From Bacteroidetes bacterium GWA2_40_15 (GTDB lineage: Bacteria > Bacteroidota > Bacteroidia > Bacteroidales > VadinHA17), in assembly GCA_001768195.1 (NCBI GenBank), contig MENI01000021.1, forward strand, positions 44,239 to 108,238: a stretch of DNA of 64,000 bases, read 5' to 3'. The notes below the pieces were generated by a model. It was not told where the DNA came from, did no database searches, and worked only from the letters and a program-made list of their open reading frames with translations. Both the position numbers and the translations under genes were made by a program. Positions 31,807-40,917 of this stretch are shown here, piece after piece. The first letter of the stretch is position 1. Each line of letters opens with the position of its first letter.

Positions 31807-33756
31807 ATGAGTTACATTAAGTTTGATAAAAGCCAGGTAGTTAATCTCGAGTATTCGTTAAGCAGGGAAATGATAAGGAGTAACAGGGCCGGCTCATATT
31901 CATCAACCACTATTGTGGGCTGTAACACCAGAAAGTATCATGGAATGCTGATTTGCCCGGTTGATCAGCTGGGTGGAGAAAGGCATGTGCTGCTTTCAAC
32001 AATAGATATTACCGTTGTCAATAATGACAAAAGTTTTAATATCGGTTTAAGAAAATACAAGGGCGATTATTTCAATCCCAAGGGGCATAAGTATCTGGAA
32101 GACTTTAATACCGACAGTATTCCGGCGAGGATTTACAGGGTCGGAGAAGTACTTCTGAAGATTGATCGGCTTTTGGTTCACTACGAGGAACAATTTATGC
32201 AAAGGATGACTATACTGGAAGCTTCTGAACCAATGAAGATTCAGATGCGTCCGTTTCTGGCATTCAGAAGCATTCATGAACTGACTCATGCCAATATGAC
32301 TGCAAATACAAAAGTTGATTTTATTGAAAATGGCATAAGAGCTAAATTATATGAAGGATTTCCGTTCCTGAACCTACAGTTTTCAACTAAAGTGGAATTT
32401 GTTCCTGTTCCCGACTGGTTCCTGGGCATTGAGTATCCTGAAGAACAGAAGAGGGGATATGACTATTCCGAGGATCTGTTTACTCCGGGTTTTTTTGAGT
32501 TTGATGCCAAAGAGGGAGATGTAATTGTTTTTTCAGCTTCCACAAAGGAAGAAAAGACTTCAGGACTTAAACAGAAGTTTACAAAGACAGTTTCAGGCAA
32601 GATTCCCAGGAGCAATTTTGTAAACTGTTTAAAAAATGCTGCACAACAGTTTATTGAGAAGAGGGGAGGCAACACGGTTCTTATTGCCGGATACCATTGG
32701 TTTGGAGCATGGGGCAGGGATACATTTATCTCCCTTCCGGGGCTTGCGCTGGCAAGGCATCGCCTGGCTCTTTACAGGGATGTTATTGACACACAGGTAA
32801 GCAGGATGAAGGATGGTTTGTTCCCAAATACCGGCAATGCCGGAAGGCATACATATAATTCGGCAGATGCACCTCTGTGGTTCTTCTGGTCTTTACAGCA
32901 ATATTTTGAGCAAAAGGGAACCGACTGCTGGGAAAGGTACGGGGATGCAGCAAAATCTGTTATCAATGCGTTTGCAAAGGGGACAATATATAATATCCGT
33001 ATGAGCGAAAATGGCCTTATCTATGCTGATGCTCCGGAAAAAGCACTTACCTGGATGGACGCTGTTGTTAACGGCGTTCCTGTTACACAAAGGGCTGGCT
33101 ATGCTGTTGAAATAAATGCACTATGGTATAACGCGGTATGCTTCGCACTTGAAATGGCAAAAGAGGCTAAAGACAAGAAATTCATTTCGGAATTCGGTCA
33201 TCTGCCGGAACTTATCAGGAAGTCCTTTCTGGAGATGTTCTGGGATGAAAAGGCCGGATATCTTGCTGATTATGTAAACAATGAAGAAGGCAGGAATACT
33301 TTTGTAAGGCCAAATATGGTCATTGCAGTATCACTTCCTTATTCAATGCTTGAAAAGGAGCAGATGAAAATGGTGCTGGATGTGGCTGATAAGGAACTTG
33401 TTACTCCAAGAGGTCTGAGGACTCTCTCCCCGAAAAACAAATTCTATAAGGGTTTATATCAGGGCAATCAGGAAGAGAGAGACAGCGCCTATCATCAGGG
33501 TACAGTCTGGCCATGGTTATTAGGACCTTTCTGTGAGGGGTGGCTGAAAGTATACGGACTGCAGGGGGTGGCAAAAGTAAGGAGCCTGATATACGGGCTT
33601 GAAGAGGTAATGAGTGAAGCCGGAATCAGCACATTGTCGGAAATTCATGATGGTGATCCTCCTCATGCCCCGCATGGAGCTATATCCCAGGCATGGAGTG
33701 TAGGAGAAGTGCTTAGAATAATCGATATTCTTGAAACCAGGTATTCTAAAAAGTAA
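31807..33756 (+). CDS. Glycogen debranching enzyme (amylo-alpha-1,6-glucosidase, GH133-like)
   Basis: A 649-residue enzyme that removes alpha-1,6 branch stubs. The N-terminal domain (about 1-260) begins with the typical SLSREMIRSNRAGSYSSTTIVGCNTRKYHGMLI. The C-terminal (alpha/alpha)6 catalytic domain carries IAGYHWFGAWGRDTFISLPGLAL, TYNSADAPLWFFWSLQQY, LTWMDAVVNG and YHQGTVWPWLLGPF, all family landmarks including the acidic residues at WGRD and TWMD. It is the first gene of a four-gene operon with 12- to 24-bp spacings. There is no signal peptide, so it acts on cytoplasmic glycogen. Confidence 0.95.
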   Translation: MSYIKFDKSQVVNLEYSLSREMIRSNRAGSYSSTTIVGCNTRKYHGMLICPVDQLGGERHVLLSTIDITVVNNDKSFNIGLRKYKGDYFNPKGHKYLEDFNTDSIPARIYRVGEVLLKIDRLLVHYEEQFMQRMTILEASEPMKIQMRPFLAFRSIHELTHANMTANTKVDFIENGIRAKLYEGFPFLNLQFSTKVEFVPVPDWFLGIEYPEEQKRGYDYSEDLFTPGFFEFDAKEGDVIVFSASTKEEKTSGLKQKFTKTVSGKIPRSNFVNCLKNAAQQFIEKRGGNTVLIAGYHWFGAWGRDTFISLPGLALARHRLALYRDVIDTQVSRMKDGLFPNTGNAGRHTYNSADAPLWFFWSLQQYFEQKGTDCWERYGDAAKSVINAFAKGTIYNIRMSENGLIYADAPEKALTWMDAVVNGVPVTQRAGYAVEINALWYNAVCFALEMAKEAKDKKFISEFGHLPELIRKSFLEMFWDEKAGYLADYVNNEEGRNTFVRPNMVIAVSLPYSMLEKEQMKMVLDVADKELVTPRGLRTLSPKNKFYKGLYQGNQEERDSAYHQGTVWPWLLGPFCEGWLKVYGLQGVAKVRSLIYGLEEVMSEAGISTLSEIHDGDPPHAPHGAISQAWSVGEVLRIIDILETRYSKK

Positions 33757-33768
33757 AACAGGTCAGAT

Positions 33769-35061
33769 ATGCGTGTATTAATGTTCGGGTGGGAATTTCC
33801 GCCGCATATTTCAGGTGGTTTGGGAACAGCCAGCTATGGTCTGACCAAGGGTATGGCAACATTCGGCGATCTGGAAGTGATTTTTGTTGTTCCAAAGGCC
33901 TGGGGTGATGAAGATCAGTCCATAGTAAAGCTGATTGGTGCCAATCAGGTACCAGTGGCCTATAAGAAGGTTCATTATCAGGGATTCAAAAGGCCTATTG
34001 AAAAAATTGAGATTGAGTCAAAGATCGTTCCCTATACTGATCCGGAGGATTTCTGGAGAATGACACGTTCGGAGGTTTCAGGGTATAAACTTATGGTACA
34101 TACCAATAATAGTGGTATGGTTGATTTCTCGGGCCGTTATGACAGAAACCTGATGGATGAGATTTATAAATATTCTGTGGTCGCTTCCGTTATAGCATCT
34201 GAAAATGATTTTGATATTATCCATGCTCACGACTGGCTGGCGTATCCGGCAGGGATAGCAGCTATGGAAGCCTCAGGAAAACCGCTGATCATACATGTTC
34301 ATGCAACTGACTTTGACCGTAGCGGAGGAAATGTAAACCCCGATGTTTACCACATCGAAAAGAGGGGTATGGATGCCGCTTCCAAAATCATTACCGTAAG
34401 TAACCTTACAAGGGAAATTGTTATCAACAGATACAATATTCATCCCGACAAGGTTGAGACAGTTTATAATGCTGTGGAACCTGTTTCATTTTCCGGTGAA
34501 AGTATAAGACTGAAAGGGTTTGATGAAAAAGTTGTTACTTTTTTAGGTCGGATTACCATGCAGAAAGGACCAGAGTATTTTATTGAAGCTGCCAATAAAG
34601 TACTTAAGGTAATGGATAATGTGAGGTTTGTGATGGCAGGATCAGGTGATATGATGGAAAGAATGATGAGACGGGCCGCAGCTTTAAGGATAACAGACCG
34701 GTTTCATTTTACCGGATTTCTTAAAGGTCACGATGTTTTTACTATGCTTGAGATGAGTGATGTTTATATAATGCCATCTGTATCGGAACCTTTCGGGATT
34801 TCACCTCTGGAAGCGATGCAATCACATGTACCGGTGATCATAAGTAAGCAATCGGGAGTGTCTGAGATACTTACACATGCTGTAAAAACCGATTTCTGGG
34901 ACATTGATGCAATGGCCGATGCAATATATGGGATATTAAATTATCCCGACCTAGCCAGAATGATCATTAAGAATGGCAAAGAGGAGGTTATCAGGCTGAA
35001 GTGGGATAATTCGGCACGGCATGTAAGAGATATATACTACAGGGTAATAGAAAATAAATAA
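33769..35061 (+). CDS. GT4-family glycosyltransferase, probable glucan synthase
   Basis: A 430-residue GT-B transferase. The N-terminus MRVLMFGWEFPPHISGGLGTASYGL is the donor/acceptor Gly-rich start of glycogen-synthase-like GT4/GT5 proteins. IIHAHDWLAYPAG follows, and the C-terminal domain has FLGRITMQKGPEYFIEA and VSEPFGISPLEAM, the E-x7-E nucleotide-sugar motif. In the operon it lies 12 bp after the debranching enzyme and 9 bp before the GH57 gene. The likely role is addition of glucose to glycogen or a maltooligosaccharide primer. The donor (UDP- or ADP-glucose) cannot be told from sequence, and no glgC-type gene is seen here. Confidence 0.88.
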   Translation: MRVLMFGWEFPPHISGGLGTASYGLTKGMATFGDLEVIFVVPKAWGDEDQSIVKLIGANQVPVAYKKVHYQGFKRPIEKIEIESKIVPYTDPEDFWRMTRSEVSGYKLMVHTNNSGMVDFSGRYDRNLMDEIYKYSVVASVIASENDFDIIHAHDWLAYPAGIAAMEASGKPLIIHVHATDFDRSGGNVNPDVYHIEKRGMDAASKIITVSNLTREIVINRYNIHPDKVETVYNAVEPVSFSGESIRLKGFDEKVVTFLGRITMQKGPEYFIEAANKVLKVMDNVRFVMAGSGDMMERMMRRAAALRITDRFHFTGFLKGHDVFTMLEMSDVYIMPSVSEPFGISPLEAMQSHVPVIISKQSGVSEILTHAVKTDFWDIDAMADAIYGILNYPDLARMIIKNGKEEVIRLKWDNSARHVRDIYYRVIENK

Positions 35062-35070
35062 TGTTAAGAT

Positions 35071-36663
35071 ATGAGATCAAACGGTAAAAAGGCAATATGC
35101 TTTTACTTCCAGGTGCATCAGCCTTTCAGGTTAAAGCGATACAGGTTTTTTGATCTTGGACATGATCATTATTATTATGATGATTTCTCCAACGAATCCA
35201 TCATGAGAAAAGTGGCAGCGAAATGCTATCTCCCTGCCAATAAAATAATACTGGATCTTATTGAAAAGCACAAGGGTAAGTTTAAGGTTACTTTCAGTAT
35301 TACAGGTATTGCCATTAACCAGTTCAGGTTATATGCCCCTGAAGTGCTTGAGTCGTTCCGGAATCTGGCTGAAACCGGGATGGTGGAATTCCTTGCTGAA
35401 ACCAACTCGCATTCACTTGCATCGCTGAAGAGCAGGAGCGAATTTGAGCACCAGGTCAACCTACATAAAGAGATGGTTAAGAAATACCTGGGAGTTGAGC
35501 CAACCTCATTCAGGAATACAGAGCTGATATATTCAGATGAGATAGGTTCATGGGTTGCAGATATGGGTTATAAGGCAATGTTAACAGAAGGCGCCAAGCA
35601 TATACTGGGATGGAAGAGCCCTAATTTTCTTTATTGTAATGCTATGAATCCACGTCTGAAGGTTCTGCTGAGGAATTTTGTTCTGAGCGATGACATCGCT
35701 TTCAGGTTTTCAAACAAAGAATGGATAGCATGGCCGCTAACAGCTGACAAATATGCCGGCTGGATCAATAAACTTGCTCCTTCAAGTGAACTTCTGAACA
35801 TCTTTCTTGACTACGAAACATTCGGTGAACACAACTGGAAGGAATCAGGGATATTTGATTTCCTTGCCCATATGCCGGGTGCAATTCTGAAGAAAACACC
35901 CTTCAAATTCATGACTGCATCAGAGGTTGCAGACAAACTTCAGCCTGTTTCGGCAATGAATATTCAGAATCCGATATCATGGGCCGATGAGGAAAGGGAT
36001 ATTACTGCATGGCTTGGGAATGAACTCCAGGCTGCTGCCCTTGAAAAGCTTTATAGCCTTTCCAGGAAAGTCAACAGGTGTGATGATGATCATCTGAAGA
36101 AAGACTGGGAGTATCTGCAATCGAGTGACCATTTTTATTATATGGCCACCAAGTTCTTTTCCGACGGAGCGGTACATGCATATTTTAATCCTTACGAGAG
36201 TCCGTACGATGCGTTTATGAACTATATGAACGTTCTGAGCGATTTTGAAATACGTCTTCGCAGATGTTTTCCCGATACTGCCGAACAGGACCAGATTTTC
36301 AAACTTGGGACACAGGTTATCGAAAAGGATATGGTAATTGAAAAACAGTCAGAGGAGATTGAAAAGCTAAAGAGGAAGGTTTCCAGAATAAAGCCTGCTG
36401 TTAAACCTGCTGTTAAGAAATTAACAAAGGCATCTGAGCTGATAATTGAATGGAACAGATCTGAAAAGAAAGCTGCAGAAAAAAGTTCAGCGACTGTCAA
36501 AAAAAGGTCCGGTAAAACAACCAGTGGAAAGGTAATAGAGGAACCTGTCAGGAAGACTAAGGAAAAAGTACCTTCCAAAAAGATATCTTCAACAAAGAAA
36601 ATTACTGCTGCAAAAAAAACAGGTACTAAAGCAAAAGTAACCAGGCAAAAAAAATCCAAATAA
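35071..36663 (+). CDS. GH57-family glycoside hydrolase with basic C-terminal tail
   Basis: A 530-residue cytoplasmic GH57 enzyme (alpha-amylase or glucanotransferase type). Family motifs: CFYFQVHQPFRL at the start, HSLASL, FRNTELIYS with the nucleophile Glu, and FLDYETFGEHNW with the acid/base Asp. The catalytic part ends near residue 415. A coiled coil (EKDMVIEKQSEEIEKLKRK) and about 95 Lys/Ala/Ser/Thr-rich residues (VKKRSGKTTSGK, KKITAAKKTGTKAK) follow; these are not part of GH57 and are presumably disordered. The tail could bind nucleic acid or polyanions. The gene is embedded in the glycogen operon. Confidence 0.93.
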   Translation: MRSNGKKAICFYFQVHQPFRLKRYRFFDLGHDHYYYDDFSNESIMRKVAAKCYLPANKIILDLIEKHKGKFKVTFSITGIAINQFRLYAPEVLESFRNLAETGMVEFLAETNSHSLASLKSRSEFEHQVNLHKEMVKKYLGVEPTSFRNTELIYSDEIGSWVADMGYKAMLTEGAKHILGWKSPNFLYCNAMNPRLKVLLRNFVLSDDIAFRFSNKEWIAWPLTADKYAGWINKLAPSSELLNIFLDYETFGEHNWKESGIFDFLAHMPGAILKKTPFKFMTASEVADKLQPVSAMNIQNPISWADEERDITAWLGNELQAAALEKLYSLSRKVNRCDDDHLKKDWEYLQSSDHFYYMATKFFSDGAVHAYFNPYESPYDAFMNYMNVLSDFEIRLRRCFPDTAEQDQIFKLGTQVIEKDMVIEKQSEEIEKLKRKVSRIKPAVKPAVKKLTKASELIIEWNRSEKKAAEKSSATVKKRSGKTTSGKVIEEPVRKTKEKVPSKKISSTKKITAAKKTGTKAKVTRQKKSK

Positions 36664-36687
36664 ATACTGTAAATAACTAATTTTTAA

Positions 36688-39600
36688 ATGATAAAATTGG
36701 ACTTTCTTTTTGAGACCAGCTGGGAAGTATGTAATAAAGTAGGGGGGATACATACGGTAGTCTCAACAAAAGCACTCAATATTGTCGAAGAGCTCGGAGA
36801 TAATTATATTCTTATAGGACCAGATGTCTGGCGGGAAGATAATATAAATCCTGAATTCATCCCGGATGAGGAATTGTTCTCTGACTGGAAGCTAAAAGCC
36901 AATTCTGAAGGATTGAAGGTTAAAACCGGACGATGGAACATTGCCGGCAAACCAATTGTTATTCTTTTGGATTTCACTCCTTATTTCGGGCAGCAGAATG
37001 AAGTTTTTGCAGAATTCTGGGAGACATACAAGCTTGACAGCATATCAGGCCAGTGGGATTATGTTGAACCTGCTCTTTTTGGTTATGCGGCAGGGAAGGT
37101 CATTGAAAGTTATTCATTATTTTATCCTGACCAGAATCGTATAGTTGCACAGTTCCATGAATGGATGACCGGAACCGGGGTATTGTACCTGAAGAAGAAT
37201 GTACCCTGGATTGCAACATCTTTCACAACTCATGCTACCGTTCTCGGCAGGTGTATAGCCGGCAATAACCGTCCTCTTTATGGTAAAATTGAGAGTTATA
37301 ATCCCATTCAGATTTCAAGGGAATTCAATGTTGTTGCCAAACAATCACTTGAAAAGACTTCCGCTGCAGAAGCTGATGTGTTTACAACTGTCAGTGAAAT
37401 TACAGGGAAGGAATGCAGGTACTTTCTTGGAAAGCCGGTTGACATAGTGACACCAAACGGATTTGAGGATTCATTCGTACCAGGGCCAGATTCCTTTGAC
37501 ACAAAAAGAACCATTGCACGGGAAAAGCTGATCAAAGTGGCTGAGGCCATTTTGGGTTATTCTCTGCCTGTGGATTGTGTACTGGTTGTAAACAGCGGGA
37601 GATATGAATTCAGGAATAAAGGAGTTGATATATTCATAGATTCGCTTGGTGAACTGAAGAAAAAGGACAAATTACAGAAAGAGTGTGTTGCCTTCATCCT
37701 TATGCCTGCATACCACAAAGGTCCCCGCCAGGATATTGTCGATATTCTTTACAATGACGCAATACCAACAGGATGGGATAAATACCTCAGCCACAGTCTT
37801 CACTATCCTTCAACTGATCCGGTTCTGAACAGAATTGTTGAAAACGGACTCGATAATGACGAAAAATCACAGGTCAAGCTGATCTTTGTACCATCATACT
37901 TAAATGGTAATGACGGGATTTTCAATATTCCTTATTTTGACCTGCTGATAGGATTTGATTTATCTGTTTTCCCTTCATATTATGAACCATGGGGTTATAC
38001 TCCTCTTGAGAGTCTTATGTTTTCAATACCTACTGCAACAACTTCCTTATCAGGTTTTGGCCTGTGGGTAAAAACTTATTTTAAAGAGCCGGGTAATGGC
38101 ATCCGGGTAATCGACAGAAATGACGATAATGAAAAAGAGGTTGTGCATGAGCTCAGGAAATTCATGGATCTGTTCATTGGATTAAGCGATGCTGAAGTTG
38201 CAGAGGCAAGGAGAAAGGCTTATGAAATATCCCGGATAGCCATGTGGGATACCCTGGTTGAGCATTATCTGACGGCATATGATATTGCCCTGACAAAAAG
38301 CAGCGAGAGGAGAGGAGGTGAACCCCGTGAATTTGCAAGGTTTGTTGAGGCACCAGGATTGGTTATCCGTAAACCCCACCAGATACCTGTATGGAAAGAT
38401 ATTTATGTACAGAGCGATGTTCCCGAAAAGCTTGGATTTCTTAAAGTACTTTCTGATAATCTCTGGTGGTCGTGGAATTCGGAAGCTGAAAAACTGCTCC
38501 GGAGCCTTGATCCGTCTCTCTGGGATGAAGTAGGGCATAACCCTAAACTGCTTCTTGAGAAAATAGACTATAAGAGACTGCTGGTACTTGAAGATGATGA
38601 TGGATTTATTGCTGAACTTAAGGCAATTGAGGATAAATTTATTGTCTACACCGGAAGACCGGATAACATTAACGATCCTTCTGTGGCTTACTTTTCCATG
38701 GAGTTCGGTATACATCAGTGTCTGAAGATCTATTCAGGAGGTCTGGGAATACTGGCCGGTGATTACCTGAAGGAAGCAAGCGACTCAAACCTTAATATCA
38801 CCGGGGTAGGTCTGCTTTACAGATTTGGCTATTTCAAACAGAAGATAGGGCCAAGAGGAGAACAACTGCCAATTTACGACTCAGAAGATTTTTCACGTCT
38901 TCCGATACGTCCTGTTAAAGACAGCGATGGGAATCAACTTAGTGTGAGCCTTGCATGGCCCGGCAGAATGGTAAGGATCCGTGTGTGGGAAGCAATGATA
39001 GGTAAAGTAAGGCTAATCCTTCTGGATACCGATTGTGATGAGAATATTAATGAAGATCGGTATGTAACACATCATCTTTACGGAGGAGATAACGAAAACA
39101 GGCTCAAACAGGAACTTGTTCTCGGTATCGGAGGCATACGGGTACTTGAGGCGCTGGAGATTAAGCCGGATTTATACCATAGCAACGAAGGTCATTCGGC
39201 TTTTATAGGTCTTGAGAGATTGAGGAAACTGATTGAAGATCATCATCTCACCTTTAACCAGGCGCTTGAGGTTGTAAGATCATCCACCCTGTTTACAACA
39301 CATACACCTGTTCCTGCCGGTCACGATTCTTTTGAAGAAGATGTTCTCCGCAAATATATTTCCCACTATCAAAACCGTCTGAATATCTCATGGGGTGAAT
39401 TGATGGCACTGGGGCATTGTGAAAGCGACCACGACAGGAAATTCAATATGAGTTATCTGGCATCACGGATGTCACAGGAGGTAAATGGGGTAAGTAAACT
39501 ACATGGAAAGGTCAGCCGGCAGATGTTTAATAAGCTATGGCCAGGCTATCTGAAAGAGGAATTATTCATAGGTCATGTAACAAATGGTGTACATCATCCG

Positions 39601-40917
39601 ACATGGACTGCTCCGGAGTGGAGAAAAATATACAGGGAACTTACAGGCAATACTGATTTTGACCAGACCGACAGGAGCCTCTGGGAAAAGCTCTATACAA
39701 TAGAAGACAAGAGGATTTACGAGATAAAGACACGACTTAAGAAAAACCTGTTTGCAAATATCAGGAAGAGGCTTCAGACAGATATGATGGATAAACATGT
39801 CAGCCCGCGTACATTGCTTAATATCAGCACTCATCTTGATGAAAAGGCGCTTACAATAGGTTTTGCACGCCGTTTTGCAACATATAAACGGGCTGCTCTT
39901 CTTTTCCGCGATCTTGATCGTCTCGACCAGATCGTTAATAATCCTGATAAACCTGTCCAGTTCATATATGCAGGTAAAGCACATCCTAATGACGGAGGAG
40001 GGCAGGACCTGATAAAGAGGATCTTTGAGATATCACAGATGCCACGATTTACAGGAAAAGTAATCTTCATTGAGAATTATGATATTGAACTGGCAAAACA
40101 CATGGTAAGTGGAGTTGACATCTGGCTGAATACACCGACACGACCACTCGAAGCTTCAGGTACAAGTGGCGAAAAAGCAGCAATGAACGGAACAATGCAT
40201 TTCAGTGTCCTTGATGGATGGTGGGTGGAAGGTTATCATGCTTTTGCAGGCTGGGCATTACCGGAAAAAAGATCTTTCGAGAACCAGGAACTTCAGGACG
40301 ATGTGGATGCAGAGACCATATATAATATGCTTGAGTATGAGATTATACCTGCCTATTACTCTTTTAATGATCAGGGTGTCCCGGCCGAGTGGATAAGCCG
40401 GGTCAAGAATACGATGGTAAAGATCGCTCCTGAGTTCACAATGAAGCGACAGATAGATGACTATTACGGGAAATATTATAATAAGCTGGCGAAGCGTAAT
40501 AAGCATCTTATTAAAAATGATTTTGAGAAGGCAAAAGAGATTGCTGCCTGGAAAAACAAGATGAGAGCGGAATGGGATAATATTGAAGTTATCAATTACA
40601 GCTTTGAAAAGAACGAAGAGAATATTTACAGATCAGGACACGATTACAAGGCTGAAATTGCGCTTCATGTTAAGAATATCCCAAAAGAAAATGTTGGCGT
40701 TGAGTTCATTATTACCAGGTTGAATAAGAATGGTGAATACAGATATGTTGACAGGGAGGAATTCAAACTGATAAGCTGTAAGACAGGGAAATGCCTTTAC
40801 AGGGCTACACTTGTGCCAGAAAGGGCAGGTTCATTCTATTACGGGATAAGGATATTTCCGAAACATGAAGATCTGCCTCACAGACAGGATTTCTATCTTC
40901 TTCGCTGGATTGATTAA
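36688..40917 (+). CDS. Bifunctional fusion: GT3 glycogen synthase + GT35 alpha-glucan phosphorylase
   Basis: A 1409-residue fusion of opposing activities. Residues 1-550 are a GT3 (animal/fungal-type) glycogen synthase: LFETSWEVCNKVGGIHTVVSTKA, QFHEWMTGTGVLYLK, VTPNGFEDSF and FPSYYEPWGYTPLESLM. From about residue 565 comes a glucan phosphorylase of the short GlgP type: NLWWSWNSEAEKLLRSLDP, AYFSMEFGIHQCLKIYSGGLGILAGD, TTHTPVPAGHDSFE, IYAGKAHPNDGGGQDLIKRI and EASGTSGEKAAMNG, with the pyridoxal-phosphate Lys at about 1163. A further beta-rich segment (about 1300-1409) completes it. Synthesis and phosphorolysis are encoded in one chain with both halves apparently intact. Its stop overlaps the convergent branching-enzyme gene by four bases. 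Confidence 0.95.
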   Translation: MIKLDFLFETSWEVCNKVGGIHTVVSTKALNIVEELGDNYILIGPDVWREDNINPEFIPDEELFSDWKLKANSEGLKVKTGRWNIAGKPIVILLDFTPYFGQQNEVFAEFWETYKLDSISGQWDYVEPALFGYAAGKVIESYSLFYPDQNRIVAQFHEWMTGTGVLYLKKNVPWIATSFTTHATVLGRCIAGNNRPLYGKIESYNPIQISREFNVVAKQSLEKTSAAEADVFTTVSEITGKECRYFLGKPVDIVTPNGFEDSFVPGPDSFDTKRTIAREKLIKVAEAILGYSLPVDCVLVVNSGRYEFRNKGVDIFIDSLGELKKKDKLQKECVAFILMPAYHKGPRQDIVDILYNDAIPTGWDKYLSHSLHYPSTDPVLNRIVENGLDNDEKSQVKLIFVPSYLNGNDGIFNIPYFDLLIGFDLSVFPSYYEPWGYTPLESLMFSIPTATTSLSGFGLWVKTYFKEPGNGIRVIDRNDDNEKEVVHELRKFMDLFIGLSDAEVAEARRKAYEISRIAMWDTLVEHYLTAYDIALTKSSERRGGEPREFARFVEAPGLVIRKPHQIPVWKDIYVQSDVPEKLGFLKVLSDNLWWSWNSEAEKLLRSLDPSLWDEVGHNPKLLLEKIDYKRLLVLEDDDGFIAELKAIEDKFIVYTGRPDNINDPSVAYFSMEFGIHQCLKIYSGGLGILAGDYLKEASDSNLNITGVGLLYRFGYFKQKIGPRGEQLPIYDSEDFSRLPIRPVKDSDGNQLSVSLAWPGRMVRIRVWEAMIGKVRLILLDTDCDENINEDRYVTHHLYGGDNENRLKQELVLGIGGIRVLEALEIKPDLYHSNEGHSAFIGLERLRKLIEDHHLTFNQALEVVRSSTLFTTHTPVPAGHDSFEEDVLRKYISHYQNRLNISWGELMALGHCESDHDRKFNMSYLASRMSQEVNGVSKLHGKVSRQMFNKLWPGYLKEELFIGHVTNGVHHPTWTAPEWRKIYRELTGNTDFDQTDRSLWEKLYTIEDKRIYEIKTRLKKNLFANIRKRLQTDMMDKHVSPRTLLNISTHLDEKALTIGFARRFATYKRAALLFRDLDRLDQIVNNPDKPVQFIYAGKAHPNDGGGQDLIKRIFEISQMPRFTGKVIFIENYDIELAKHMVSGVDIWLNTPTRPLEASGTSGEKAAMNGTMHFSVLDGWWVEGYHAFAGWALPEKRSFENQELQDDVDAETIYNMLEYEIIPAYYSFNDQGVPAEWISRVKNTMVKIAPEFTMKRQIDDYYGKYYNKLAKRNKHLIKNDFEKAKEIAAWKNKMRAEWDNIEVINYSFEKNEENIYRSGHDYKAEIALHVKNIPKENVGVEFIITRLNKNGEYRYVDREEFKLISCKTGKCLYRATLVPERAGSFYYGIRIFPKHEDLPHRQDFYLLRWID

